Assembly: GCF_040807025.1 (NCBI RefSeq)
Contig: NC_090952.1
Location: 5,906,001 to 5,970,000 of the forward strand
Reading direction: 5' to 3'
DNA from: Struthio camelus
Taxonomy: Eukaryota > Chordata > Aves > Struthioniformes > Struthionidae
DNA length: 64,000 nucleotides
How positions within the stretch are numbered: position 1 is the first letter of the stretch; the number at the start of each line of letters is the position of its first letter. The translations under genes and the position numbers were made by a program. This document shows positions 1 through 32,100 of this stretch, one piece after another. The notes under the pieces were generated by a model. That model was not told where the DNA came from. It was given only the letters and a program-made list of their open reading frames with translations, and did no database searches.

Positions 1-3000
1 TGAAACAATTGGAACGCAAGAATCAAGCAAGTAGCCCCCATTTCTATGGGCTTACAGGAATGTTGTTATTGAGCCTAGCCACTTTTACCCTTCCTCACAT
101 ACAGCTAAGGGCTCTCAAAGCCCGCGTCATTTGCTTTCCCAGAAGGCTTGTTCTGCCCCTTCGTGACCACCACCTCCGTTACCAGCTGACCACTTTCACC
201 TAAGCTTGACCAGTGCGGAGAACTCAAGGCTCCTCAACTCAGGACATCCTGAGCGTGAGAGCTTCAGCGGGGAAGACAGGCAGACTGGTGTGTGCTGGAC
301 AAAGACAGACACCTTCACCAGCTGTGTCTTGACTCATCGCTTTCTTTCCAAACTGCTTGTCTTGCAGCTCTTCTCCTAGCAATGCTTGTGGCCAGCCAGC
401 ATGTCACCGGCCCAGGTTCCTAATAGCTGGAGAGCCCGGCTACGGGCAAACTTCTCACTTGGCGCCTGCACTCTTACACGCGCTGGAGAGGTTTGCCGTT
501 CACGTGCTGGACCTGCCGGCTCTCTTTGCTAGCAGCACGCCACCTGAAGAAAGATGCACACAGGTACCGCTTCTCTCTGCAGTCTCACAGCATTAATAGA
601 CTTCACGGGCTTAGCGGAGGCGGCCTGGCTTTCCTGTGCTTTCTGTGGTGTTTATGTTGTGCTGAAGGAACCCTTTTCTTGTACACTGAACAGCAGAGAA
701 GCAGCATGTTGTGCAGGAGCATCTTTTCCATTGCAAGTGCCGCACAGTAAGGCTGTTGCTAGCAGCTCAGGGAGCTCCAAGATGCTCTTGAGAAACCTCT
801 CTTCCTGGCAAGAGCTGCTGCTGCTGGCAGCGGGCTCCGCAGAGCTGTTTCCCTTGCCTCTTCAGGCTCTCTAGCTCCCAGGAGGCGCCTCTGCATCTGC
901 CTGACTGCTGGTCATGCCCTTTCGCCAGCCTCCTTCTTTAGCAGACTGAACGGCAACCCCGGTTTGGGGCCAAAGAAAAGGGTTTCTTTTCTCTCAGCAT
1001 ACCACAGGTATGCTGCTACTCGCTTCAGTGGTCTTCCCCAAACTTCCTTCTTACTAGTTGGTCCGAGAAGCCCAGAGGACAGCACCCAGCATCATTTATA
1101 TGCCACACATCCATGCCTGGTGGGAGGCTGCTGGAGTCACCTTGAGAGCTACGCTCACCACACTGCTAGAGCGCATTCCACCTTACGCTCCAGTGCTGTT
1201 GCTCGCTACTTCGGATGTTTGCCATGCAGATCTCCCGGAAGAGGTATTTCTGCCACCGCTTTGCCCGCTTTTCTCAGTCTCATGATAATTTATCACTCCC
1301 TGAAGTACCTCAATCCTGTGCCCTCCTAAGCACTTGGACATTGCTATTTCTAGGGGACCCTGCTGGCATCTCCTCCCTCGGGAGTTGCCACAAGGCTTCC
1401 AAGTGAAGGGCGGCAAGGCAAGGCAATCCACTGCAGGCCACCTAGGAGCTGGTGCGTGCCCTCCCTGGCCTCACTGGAACCTCGGCTCGCTGCCCTGAGC
1501 TTTCATCCTGGAGGTCTTCCTTACAGAAGACGCCCTCCAGTGCCGGGCTGACCCACTACAATCTTGCCGTGAAGGCCAAGAAGCAAACTTGTTCTAGTCT
1601 CCCCCTTATTCAAAGCATTCCTCGGCTTCCCTGAAAACAGTTTTCACCTGCTTGGAGTAGAGCACGAATCTGCGGGGGGCCTTAGGGCTGCACTGTCTTT
1701 TCTCCTCCCGCCTCAGGTGCAAGCTTTGTTTTCGGAGCTTTATGGAGAAGTCTTCAATGTCCAGCCACCCAGCAAGGAGGAAGGGAGAAAGCTTTTTGAG
1801 GACTTGCTTCTCCACCAAGCTGCTCCACCTGCTGCACCACAAAGGAGAGCAGGTGGGAACTGTCCTACACATAGAGCTTTGCCATCGGTAGCTTAGCAGC
1901 TCTTTGGCATGTGTTTGGGTATTTGATTTCCTGGCATGACTTTGTACTCTGCTTGTGTCGGACTGCCATCGCTTGGCTAACCTGTTCTGGTTGACTGAAG
2001 GTTGCCACGCACTGGAAGTCCTGCCTGTGGCATCCCCACCTGAGCCTCGACTGCTGGCGGAGGAGGAAGAGCGGCAGCTGGAGGAGCAAGAGGAGCACAC
2101 ATTGCCAGCGGTGCCTGCAGATGCCAGTACGCCCCTGCCTGGTGGCAAGTTCCCTCCTGTTTTCCTTTTTGTCTTGTTTTGCCTTGTGCACCAAGTAAGA
2201 GGACGATGCTCGATTTGGAAGACAGAACTGCTTAGGTAACGCTTTGGCTTGCTGCTTCTGCTATCTCTGTGCAGCTGTATGCAGACGAAAGCGAAGGCGG
2301 CCCACATCGCCCTCGGAGAGCCAGGCAGAGAAGAGGAGGAGATGGTCACCCGCTGCTGAGAAGGAAACTCACATCTGGCTCAGGGTAGGTTGCAGCTCGC
2401 TCATCTACCTTTCCTTCCCGCTCTGCTGCCGAGCCTGGAGCTCTCCAATATGCCAGCGGAGCTGCAGGCAGGGCCAACATGCAGCTAACACAACTGGAGC
2501 CTTGCTCTTTCTCTCAAGTAGGTCCAAGGAGCTCATTTCCTCCATGGAAATCCGGTGCCATGCTTAAGTCTGTTCCCTGACGTTTCACTCCTCCTTTATT
2601 TAGCGATACGAGAAAGTAGGATGAGAGTTGTGTTGGACTGCCTTCTTGTGTGTGTGTGAACACATCGAGAGCCTGCTCAGAAGATCTCGTGCTACTGTAA
2701 ATGTCTACTGTCTGGCTTTTTTCTTCAGCAGCTGCTGAATGCTGTGGGCGAGGCAACCAAGGACTGCAGCATACGCCACCTCGAGAAACTCCATCTGCTG
2801 CTCAGCCAGTGTATTTACCACCACCGGCAGGACAATGACAAAACTCAGTTAATCGAGGTAATTTGCTAAGTAGAGCCAAGCAGCAATTGTATGCATCTAC
2901 AGATCCTTTTATTTTCTCTAAAGAACTCAGCTACCGAGGGTTTGCGTTTGTCTTCCAGCTTATAGCAAGCTTGTCTTTGTTTGGTTGGTGACTATTATTA

Positions 3001-3111
3001 TTTTTTATCTTCTTTTTTTTTGTTTTAGGAAATGAAGGAAGCAATTGAAAACTTCTCCCGTGCTCAGTAACGTGAAACTCAGAAAAGGGGCGTCTAGAAT
3101 ATATGAATAAA
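1..3111 (+). CDS. ATAD2: ATAD2-like gene 1, 3' part only (exons E13-E19)
   Basis: The window opens inside the intron before E13. Exons: E13 368-563, E14 1058-1243, E15 1717-1852, E16 2001-2141, E17 2275-2384, E18 2729-2857, E19 3029-3070 (TAA 3068-3070). E13 to E15 encode the second, degenerate AAA domain (RPRFLIAGEPGYGQ, PSIIYMPHIHAWW, APVLLLATSD). E16 gives HALEVLPVASPPEPR and EEQEE. E17 is basic. E18 and E19 give the ATAD2 C-terminus (LLSQCIYHHRQDNDKTQLIE, then EMKEAIENFSRAQ and stop). All introns are GT-AG and phases agree. Exon bases are identical to the later copies as far as I could compare. The 5' half lies to the left of the window. Confidence 0.9.
3106..3111 (+). promoter_or_regulatory. 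Poly(A) signal AATAAA, gene 1
   Basis: AATAAA lies 35 bases after the stop codon, followed within about 30 bases by a G/T-rich stretch (ggtgtcttcctggctgtttt), the usual downstream element. This gives a very short 3' UTR. Confidence 0.85.
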
Positions 3112-3673
3112 GCTCATGTCAATCCTTTGAAGGTGTCTTCCTGGCTGTTTTGCTATTGTTGCTCCTTCAGAAGCCTCGCAGTGCTGTTCAGAGGCCCCTC
3201 TTGCACCCCTCCATCCCATTCCCCCTCTTTCTTCCTCCTTGATCCCCTGCCCCACACATTGCTTACTCCGTTCTGCACGGGTCCACTACCCCCCGTGAAC
3301 AACCCCAAATCCTCAGGACTCCTCATCACTTGCAAAGCCCAGGTTATCCCTCTCCCAGACTATGCCTGTAGTGGCCTCAGGGCCAGGTAAGTAGAGACTG
3401 GAGGCTTTTGGCCTTTGCCCTTGTCTGTTCTCCCTCGCCTGTCAGGTTCAGGTCTCTGTGGAGTTTTCTTCTCACTTGCCCCTTGGTCCTCGATCAGGTA
3501 ACCTTAATGAAGCAGAGGCTCTCGCCAGCCACAAACCCTCCCAACGTCTCCCCAGCACTCTCCTGCTCGCCCCCTCCCCATGTTCCCCCAGCAACAAGGC
3601 TCAGCACCTTCTCCACAAAGGCACCTCAACGCACACGCGCGCACTGCACACACGCCCCAGTGCTCTCCTGAGG

Positions 3674-3688
3674 AAAAAAAAAAAAAAA
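3674..3688. repeat. Poly-A run in the spacer
   Basis: Fifteen As. No target-site duplication or recognisable retrotransposon body was seen beside it, so I do not call it the tail of a mobile element. Same length in the other units where checked. Confidence 0.7.
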
Positions 3689-5320
3689 GCCCCTCGAGTG
3701 GTTATGTGTGGAAAAGACGAGGCATTGGCCAGGTGATGCTTCCAGGTAGCACCAGCGTGCGGAGGGCACAAGTAGGAAGGGGGTGCTGCCGAGCGTGCCC
3801 TTTGCAAGTGAACAAGCTCTTTCCTGAGCAGCTCTTGCTCCTTTCATTGAAGAGGCCAATTTCTGCTCTGCCAAGCAGAGAGAGGTTGACATCTCGGACA
3901 CTTTGCCATGGCCTTCCCCCAGGCTTCGGACACCTCTGTACCACATACACGCAAGCGAGCGCTTCTTTGTCCCACTCCCGTTGCACTTGGGTGAGCAGAG
4001 GCACACGGACAGGAAGGTGACAGAAGGCTTGCCTACACATGGACCTGTCTTTGGTGGATGTTCTCCTCCCGAGCTGCGTGAATATGCTCTCCTGCAGAGA
4101 CACGGGCATGCTTACACAACTCTCCGGCTCCGGAAGAGGCACCGGCGCCCTGAGCGGGCTGCCTTCCTGGGCTGTTGAAGCCAGGGGCTCTCGGCAGCCT
4201 TTCTGTCCCTGTTGGCTTTCTTGGGCTGCGCAGTCGTGTGCCTTGCAACCGCCTCGGTTGCCCCCTTGGCATCCTCCAGGCTCCTTTGGGCACCCTCAGA
4301 TCCCTTCTCCAGGCACGCTCACGTGCTCTCTGCCCCTCTGCCTGTGCTCAGATCCCCTCTCTTCCCCTCATGCATGCTCAAGTCTCCTCTGGTCCTCTCC
4401 CTGCAGCCTCCCAGTCCTTCCATTTCCCTCTGCGAAGCACCTCCTCCACGGGGAACCCAAGCAGTGTGAGGGCGCTGCGAGTATTGTAGGCTGTGTGCGA
4501 GCATCACATTTTTCTTCTGCAAAATGAGTGACTTTGGACTGAAAATGGGGATTTCGGCTCATGAGGATCACATTTTTCAACCCTCCCCCCTCCCCCAAAT
4601 TAGCACCCACCCCAAGCCCACTATTCCCAGTGGATGTCCCTAATGCAGAGGCTTTTTAGTGCCGAGGGAAAGAAATGACCATTGCCAAAAAGGGTTTGGG
4701 TTCTGCTTTGTTTTTCTTTTATTTTTCCCAGGCTTTGACACTGTTGGGACACATTCCTGGTGCATTTGTCTGAACGCAGTTCTCAGGGTGAGAGAGCAAA
4801 CCCCTCTGCTGCTTCACTAGGCTCGGCCAGCTCCATGCTCGTGGCCTAGGGAAGCAACAGCTAGGGCTCGGCCCTTCCTGCCCACAAGATCACTGAGGGC
4901 AGTCACAGTCTTCCTCTGTGTTCATTCGGTTGCTCCCTTAGGCCTGCCTTCCTCAGCAGAGCCTCTCCTTGCCAGCAGGTGTAGCCCAGCATCCCCGAGG
5001 TGGGGACATGGCAGGGCTGGAAGGCCTGAGGGGAGCCCCAGCCTGGGGAAGCCCTCCTGTGGCTGCGCCTGCCCCCTGGCGGCCTCGGGGAGTGGGCAGG
5101 GAGGTGGGGGCATCTCCCCTAAAGTGCCCCAGGCAGCTCCCCTTCCCCTTGCAGGGCCCATCTTGGCAGGGCCTGGCCGGTCAATGCGTCCCTGCAGCCC
5201 CTCTGTGACATGGGCTGGGGCAGGACGCAGTGAGCGCATCACAGCAACAGCTTCCCCCTGCCCACATCGCCCCGGGAGCCTGAGCTGAGCCCACGCGCTT
5301 GGCGGTGCTCTCGCTACTGC

Positions 5321-5340
5321 TCTGCTCTGCTCTGCTCTGC
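5321..5340. repeat. TCTGC microsatellite, four units
   Basis: Four perfect TCTGC pentamers in the GC-rich part of the spacer. Units 2, 3 and 5 also have four (18320-18339, 31314-31333, 57317-57336). Unit 4 has six. Confidence 0.9.
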
Positions 5341-5960
5341 TCTGGAGGAGCTGCTGGGCCGGGAGCAGGAGGAGGCGAGAGGAGGTGGTGGGACAGCGCG
5401 AGACGCTGTTTGGTGAGGTTCCCAGCAGGACGTTGGAGAGCAGCGGCTTCTCCTGGCCGCAAGACCTATTTGGACTAACTCGGGAGGCTGCGAATTCCCT
5501 CTGGGCCCCTAGGGAAGTCCTCTGGCCTGCTGGAAATTGCCCGCTGTGGGAGCCCCTCCATTATAGGGCGCTGTCGGGGCTGCACAACTTCCACGCTTAG
5601 AATCTTGGCTCCCCAGCAACACGTCCACCCCCGTGTCACTCGTGCCTCCTCAGCTGTGGTGAGAGGACCTTTGGCCCTTGCTCCAATAACTGCCTCCTCC
5701 TTTGCTGCTGCCAACACAGGTTTCTCCTGTGACGAGTGTTCATGTAGCTGTGGGTTTCGGAGTTACGCTTGTGCTCCTTGGTATGGTGGAGCCAACCTGG
5801 TTGGCAGGAGTGTTTTGTGCAGTCATGGCTACTCCAGTCTTTGAGGACTGAGAGGGTGCGTGAGAGGAGGAATCATAAAGGTGCTTCATGTCTGCAGAAG
5901 CTGCAGGCAGCTCCTGCGTAACTCCCTGCTGCTGGCTGAGGTTTTGCATTATCATTCCAA

Positions 5961-6363
5961 CTAGACCTTCCGACTACTGGCTCTCGTGTCTACGGGCTCA
6001 GCAATTTCTCTAGTGTCTTGTGAACCAAACACTTGCTTCACTTTCAGCAGATTTCCCTTGTCCTCTTCAGCAGTTTTCATTGCCTGAGAAACTGCCTCAG
6101 GAGTAAAGAGCTTCTCTTGCATGCTTCCAAAAGTTGACATGTGCTTCATATGCTGCTTGAGCTCAGGTTCGGAGGAAGCATGGACCTCAGGCAGACTGAA
6201 GGAGTCCTTGCAGAAGAAGTCAAAACGTCTTTACCTTCCTCTTTCTCAGTAAGTTCTGTCTTCCACCCAGCACTCTGATGCCCTTGCACTTTTCACGCAG
6301 CTGAACAAACGCCTTCCAAAGTGCACTGCGCTCCACAAGAGCCTCTGTCTTTGCTCCCTGTAG

Positions 6364-6375
<12 letters not shown>
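5961..6375 (-). pseudogene. Unidentified protein-like segment, minus strand, copy 1
   Basis: Read on the minus strand, 6235-6375 encodes AIARLQGAKTEALVERSALW and KAFVQLREKCKGIRVLGGRQ; after one frame change near 6220, 5961-6210 encodes DSFSLPEVHASSEPELKQHM, EKLFTPEAVSQAMKTAEEDK and LLKVKQVFGSQ, ending in TAG. The text is hydrophilic, helix-like and rich in Glu, Lys and Gln, unlike random frames. I do not recognise the family. The 28-base gap between the two frames is too short for an intron, so a broken gene fragment is more likely than two exons. Its upstream end overlaps the plus-strand exon E0 by 12 bases. Identical in all units, so it was carried along with the amplification. Confidence 0.35.
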
Positions 6376-16110
<9,735 letters not shown>

Positions 16111-19100
16111 GCTCATGTCAATCCTTTGAAGGTGTCTTCCTGGCTGTTTTGCTATTGTTGCTCCTTCAGAAGCCTCGCAGTGCTGTTCAGAGGCCCCTCT
16201 TGCACCCCTCCATCCCATTCCCCCTCTTTCTTCCTCCTTGATCCCCTGCCCCACACATTGCTTACTCCGTTCTGCACGGGTCCACTACCCCCCGTGAACA
16301 ACCCCAAATCCTCAGGACTCCTCATCACTTGCAAAGCCCAGGTTATCCCTCTCCCAGACTATGCCTGTAGTGGCCTCAGGGCCAGGTAAGTAGAGACTGG
16401 AGGCTTTTGGCCTTTGCCCTTGTCTGTTCTCCCTCGCCTGTCAGGTTCAGGTCTCTGTGGAGTTTTCTTCTCACTTGCCCCTTGGTCCTCGATCAGGTAA
16501 CCTTAATGAAGCAGAGGCTCTCGCCAGCCACAAACCCTCCCAACGTCTCCCCAGCACTCTCCTGCTCGCCCCCTCCCCATGTTCCCCCAGCAACAAGGCT
16601 CAGCACCTTCTCCACAAAGGCACCTCAACGCACACGCGCGCACTGCACACACGCCCCAGTGCTCTCCTGAGGAAAAAAAAAAAAAAAGCCCCTCGAGTGG
16701 TTATGTGTGGAAAAGACGAGGCATTGGCCAGGTGATGCTTCCAGGTAGCACCAGCGTGCGGAGGGCACAAGTAGGAAGGGGGTGCTGCCGAGCGTGCCCT
16801 TTGCAAGTGAACAAGCTCTTTCCTGAGCAGCTCTTGCTCCTTTCATTGAAGAGGCCAATTTCTGCTCTGCCAAGCAGAGAGAGGTTGACATCTCGGACAC
16901 TTTGCCATGGCCTTCCCCCAGGCTTCGGACACCTCTGTACCACATACACGCAAGCGAGCGCTTCTTTGTCCCACTCCCGTTGCACTTGGGTGAGCAGAGG
17001 CACACGGACAGGAAGGTGACAGAAGGCTTGCCTACACATGGACCTGTCTTTGGTGGATGTTCTCCTCCCGAGCTGCGTGAATATGCTCTCCTGCAGAGAC
17101 ACGGGCATGCTTACACAACTCTCCGGCTCCGGAAGAGGCACCGGCGCCCTGAGCGGGCTGCCTTCCTGGGCTGTTGAAGCCAGGGGCTCTCGGCAGCCTT
17201 TCTGTCCCTGTTGGCTTTCTTGGGCTGCGCAGTCGTGTGCCTTGCAACCGCCTCGGTTGCCCCCTTGGCATCCTCCAGGCTCCTTTGGGCACCCTCAGAT
17301 CCCTTCTCCAGGCACGCTCACGTGCTCTCTGCCCCTCTGCCTGTGCTCAGATCCCCTCTCTTCCCCTCATGCATGCTCAAGTCTCCTCTGGTCCTCTCCC
17401 TGCAGCCTCCCAGTCCTTCCATTTCCCTCTGCGAAGCACCTCCTCCACGGGGAACCCAAGCAGTGTGAGGGCGCTGCGAGTATTGTAGGCTGTGTGCGAG
17501 CATCACATTTTTCTTCTGCAAAATGAGTGACTTTGGACTGAAAATGGGGATTTCGGCTCATGAGGATCACATTTTTCAACCCTCCCCCCTCCCCCAAATT
17601 AGCACCCACCCCAAGCCCACTATTCCCAGTGGATGTCCCTAATGCAGAGGCTTTTTAGTGCCGAGGGAAAGAAATGACCATTGCCAAAAAGGGTTTGGGT
17701 TCTGCTTTGTTTTTCTTTTATTTTTCCCAGGCTTTGACACTGTTGGGACACATTCCTGGTGCATTTGTCTGAACGCAGTTCTCAGGGTGAGAGAGCAAAC
17801 CCCTCTGCTGCTTCACTAGGCTCGGCCAGCTCCATGCTCGTGGCCTAGGGAAGCAACAGCTAGGGCTCGGCCCTTCCTGCCCACAAGATCACTGAGGGCA
17901 GTCACAGTCTTCCTCTGTGTTCATTCGGTTGCTCCCTTAGGCCTGCCTTCCTCAGCAGAGCCTCTCCTTGCCAGCAGGTGTAGCCCAGCATCCCCGAGGT
18001 GGGGACATGGCAGGGCTGGAAGGCCTGAGGGGAGCCCCAGCCTGGGGAAGCCCTCCTGTGGCTGCGCCTGCCCCCTGGCGGCCTCGGGGAGTGGGCAGGG
18101 AGGTGGGGGCATCTCCCCTAAAGTGCCCCAGGCAGCTCCCCTTCCCCTTGCAGGGCCCATCTTGGCAGGGCCTGGCCGGTCAATGCGTCCCTGCAGCCCC
18201 TCTGTGACATGGGCTGGGGCAGGACGCAGTGAGCGCATCACAGCAACAGCTTCCCCCTGCCCACATCGCCCCGGGAGCCTGAGCTGAGCCCACGCGCTTG
18301 GCGGTGCTCTCGCTACTGCTCTGCTCTGCTCTGCTCTGCTCTGGAGGAGCTGCTGGGCCGGGAGCAGGAGGAGGCGAGAGGAGGTGGTGGGACAGCGCGA
18401 GACGCTGTTTGGTGAGGTTCCCAGCAGGACGTTGGAGAGCAGCGGCTTCTCCTGGCCGCAAGACCTATTTGGACTAACTCGGGAGGCTGCGAATTCCCTC
18501 TGGGCCCCTAGGGAAGTCCTCTGGCCTGCTGGAAATTGCCCGCTGTGGGAGCCCCTCCATTATAGGGCGCTGTCGGGGCTGCACAACTTCCACGCTTAGA
18601 ATCTTGGCTCCCCAGCAACACGTCCACCCCCGTGTCACTCGTGCCTCCTCAGCTGTGGTGAGAGGACCTTTGGCCCTTGCTCCAATAACTGCCTCCTCCT
18701 TTGCTGCTGCCAACACAGGTTTCTCCTGTGACGAGTGTTCATGTAGCTGTGGGTTTCGGAGTTACGCTTGTGCTCCTTGGTATGGTGGAGCCAACCTGGT
18801 TGGCAGGAGTGTTTTGTGCAGTCATGGCTACTCCAGTCTTTGAGGACTGAGAGGGTGCGTGAGAGGAGGAATCATAAAGGTGCTTCATGTCTGCAGAAGC
18901 TGCAGGCAGCTCCTGCGTAACTCCCTGCTGCTGGCTGAGGTTTTGCATTATCATTCCAACTAGACCTTCCGACTACTGGCTCTCGTGTCTACGGGCTCAG
19001 CAATTTCTCTAGTGTCTTGTGAACCAAACACTTGCTTCACTTTCAGCAGATTTCCCTTGTCCTCTTCAGCAGTTTTCATTGCCTGAGAAACTGCCTCAGG

Positions 19101-19362
19101 AGTAAAGAGCTTCTCTTGCATGCTTCCAAAAGTTGACATGTGCTTCATATGCTGCTTGAGCTCAGGTTCGGAGGAAGCATGGACCTCAGGCAGACTGAAG
19201 GAGTCCTTGCAGAAGAAGTCAAAACGTCTTTACCTTCCTCTTTCTCAGTAAGTTCTGTCTTCCACCCAGCACTCTGATGCCCTTGCACTTTTCACGCAGC
19301 TGAACAAACGCCTTCCAAAGTGCACTGCGCTCCACAAGAGCCTCTGTCTTTGCTCCCTGTAG
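16111..19362. other. Intergenic spacer 2
   Basis: Same layout as spacer 1: poly-A run near 16673-16687, GC-rich stretch about 17960-18460, TCTGC repeats at 18320-18339, protein-like minus-strand segment 18960-19374. Nothing specific to this copy was seen. Confidence 0.6.

Positions 19363-19374
<12 letters not shown>
18960..19374 (-). pseudogene. Unidentified protein-like segment, minus strand, copy 2
   Basis: Same reading, frame change and stop as the copy at 5961-6375; no difference seen. Confidence 0.35.
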
Positions 19375-29110
<9,736 letters not shown>

Positions 29111-32100
29111 GCTCATGTCAATCCTTTGAAGGTGTCTTCCTGGCTGTTTTGCTATTGTTGCTCCTTCAGAAGCCTCGCAGTGCTGTTCAGAGGCCCCTCT
29201 TGCACCCCTCCATCCCATTCCCCCTCTTTCTTCCTCCTTGATCCCCTGCCCCACACATTGCTTACTCCGTTCTGCACGGGTCCCCCCGTGAACAACCCCA
29301 AATCCTCAGGACTCCTCATCACTTGCAAAGCCCAGGTTATCCCTCTCCCAGACTATGCCTGTAGTGGCCTCAGGGCCAGGTAAGTAGAGACTGGAGGCTT
29401 TTGGCCTTTGCCCTTGTCTGTTCTCCCTCGCCTGTCAGGTTCAGGTCTCTGTGGAGTTTTCTTCTCACTTGCCCCTTGGTCCTCGATCAGGTAACCTTAA
29501 TGAAGCAGAGGCTCTCGCCAGCCACAAACCCTCCCAACGTCTCCCCAGCACTCTCCTGCTCGCCCCCTCCCCATGTTCCCCCAGCAACAAGGCTCAGCAC
29601 CTTCTCCACAAAGGCACCTCAACGCACACGCGCGCACTGCACACACGCCCCAGTGCTCTCCTGAGGAAAAAAAAAAAAAAAGCCCCTCGAGTGGTTATGT
29701 GTGGAAAAGACGAGGCATTGGCCAGGTGATGCTTCCAGGTAGCACCAGCGTGCGGAGGGCACAAGTAGGAAGGGGGTGCTGCCGAGCGTGCCCTTTGCAA
29801 GTGAACAAGCTCTTTCCTGAGCAGCTCTTGCTCCTTTCATTGAAGAGGCCAATTTCTGCTCTGCCAAGCAGAGAGAGGTTGACATCTCGGACACTTTGCC
29901 ATGGCCTTCCCCCAGGCTTCGGACACCTCTGTACCACATACACGCAAGCGAGCGCTTCTTTGTCCCACTCCCGTTGCACTTGGGTGAGCAGAGGCACACG
30001 GACAGGAAGGTGACAGAAGGCTTGCCTACACATGGACCTGTCTTTGGTGGATGTTCTCCTCCCGAGCTGCGTGAATATGCTCTCCTGCAGAGACACGGGC
30101 ATGCTTACACAACTCTCCGGCTCCGGAAGAGGCACCGGCGCCCTGAGCGGGCTGCCTTCCTGGGCTGTTGAAGCCAGGGGCTCTCGGCAGCCTTTCTGTC
30201 CCTGTTGGCTTTCTTGGGCTGCGCAGTCGTGTGCCTTGCAACCGCCTCGGTTGCCCCCTTGGCATCCTCCAGGCTCCTTTGGGCACCCTCAGATCCCTTC
30301 TCCAGGCACGCTCACGTGCTCTCTGCCCCTCTGCCTGTGCTCAGATCCCCTCTCTTCCCCTCATGCATGCTCAAGTCTCCTCTGGTCCTCTCCCTGCAGC
30401 CTCCCAGTCCTTCCATTTCCCTCTGCGAAGCACCTCCTCCACGGGGAACCCAAGCAGTGTGAGGGCGCTGCGAGTATTGTAGGCTGTGTGCGAGCATCAC
30501 ATTTTTCTTCTGCAAAATGAGTGACTTTGGACTGAAAATGGGGATTTCGGCTCATGAGGATCACATTTTTCAACCCTCCCCCCTCCCCCAAATTAGCACC
30601 CACCCCAAGCCCACTATTCCCAGTGGATGTCCCTAATGCAGAGGCTTTTTAGTGCCGAGGGAAAGAAATGACCATTGCCAAAAAGGGTTTGGGTTCTGCT
30701 TTGTTTTTCTTTTATTTTTCCCAGGCTTTGACACTGTTGGGACACATTCCTGGTGCATTTGTCTGAACGCAGTTCTCAGGGTGAGAGAGCAAACCCCTCT
30801 GCTGCTTCACTAGGCTCGGCCAGCTCCATGCTCGTGGCCTAGGGAAGCAACAGCTAGGGCTCGGCCCTTCCTGCCCACAAGATCACTGAGGGCAGTCACA
30901 GTCTTCCTCTGTGTTCATTCGGTTGCTCCCTTAGGCCTGCCTTCCTCAGCAGAGCCTCTCCTTGCCAGCAGGTGTAGCCCAGCATCCCCGAGGTGGGGAC
31001 ATGGCAGGGCTGGAAGGCCTGAGGGGAGCCCCAGCCTGGGGAAGCCCTCCTGTGGCTGCGCCTGCCCCCTGGCGGCCTCGGGGAGTGGGCAGGGAGGTGG
31101 GGGCATCTCCCCTAAAGTGCCCCAGGCAGCTCCCCTTCCCCTTGCAGGGCCCATCTTGGCAGGGCCTGGCCGGTCAATGCGTCCCTGCAGCCCCTCTGTG
31201 ACATGGGCTGGGGCAGGACGCAGTGAGCGCATCACAGCAACAGCTTCCCCCTGCCCACATCGCCCCGGGAGCCTGAGCTGAGCCCACGCGCTTGGCGGTG
31301 CTCTCGCTACTGCTCTGCTCTGCTCTGCTCTGCTCTGGAGGAGCTGCTGGGCCGGGAGCAGGAGGAGGCGAGAGGAGGTGGTGGGACAGCGCGAGACGCT
31401 GTTTGGTGAGGTTCCCAGCAGGACGTTGGAGAGCAGCGGCTTCTCCTGGCCGCAAGACCTATTTGGACTAACTCGGGAGGCTGCGAATTCCCTCTGGGCC
31501 CCTAGGGAAGTCCTCTGGCCTGCTGGAAATTGCCCGCTGTGGGAGCCCCTCCATTATAGGGCGCTGTCGGGGCTGCACAACTTCCACGCTTAGAATCTTG
31601 GCTCCCCAGCAACACGTCCACCCCCGTGTCACTCGTGCCTCCTCAGCTGTGGTGAGAGGACCTTTGGCCCTTGCTCCAATAACTGCCTCCTCCTTTGCTG
31701 CTGCCAACACAGGTTTCTCCTGTGACGAGTGTTCATGTAGCTGTGGGTTTCGGAGTTACGCTTGTGCTCCTTGGTATGGTGGAGCCAACCTGGTTGGCAG
31801 GAGTGTTTTGTGCAGTCATGGCTACTCCAGTCTTTGAGGACTGAGAGGGTGCGTGAGAGGAGGAATCATAAAGGTGCTTCATGTCTGCAGAAGCTGCAGG
31901 CAGCTCCTGCGTAACTCCCTGCTGCTGGCTGAGGTTTTGCATTATCATTCCAACTAGACCTTCCGACTACTGGCTCTCGTGTCTACGGGCTCAGCAATTT
32001 CTCTAGTGTCTTGTGAACCAAACACTTGCTTCACTTTCAGCAGATTTCCCTTGTCCTCTTCAGCAGTTTTCATTGCCTGAGAAACTGCCTCAGGAGTAAA

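Larger units (their letters stand above)
3112..6363. other. Intergenic spacer 1, likely holds the promoter of gene 2
   Basis: About 3.25 kb between the poly(A) signal of one gene and the first recognised exon of the next. I see no gene I can name. It contains a C/T-rich stretch after the gene end, a 15-base poly-A run (3674-3688), a pyrimidine-rich region (4260-4440), a GC-rich stretch (about 4960-5460) with TCTGC repeats at 5321-5340, and a minus-strand protein-like segment (5961-6375). Open frames here, up to 162 codons, lack recognisable domains. The missing 5' exon and promoter should lie here unless transcription begins in the upstream gene. Confidence 0.6.

Noticed and set aside
1606-2349. 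Minus-strand open frame of 247 codons, repeated in each unit
   Set aside because: It lies antisense to E15, E16 and E17 and the introns between them. Its translation is Ser/Arg-rich low-complexity text with no domain. It is a shadow of the real exons.
3580-4527. Several spacer frames of 146 to 162 codons on both strands
   Set aside because: They overlap one another on both strands in GC-rich, pyrimidine-biased sequence, show no domain, and have no splice or regulatory context.
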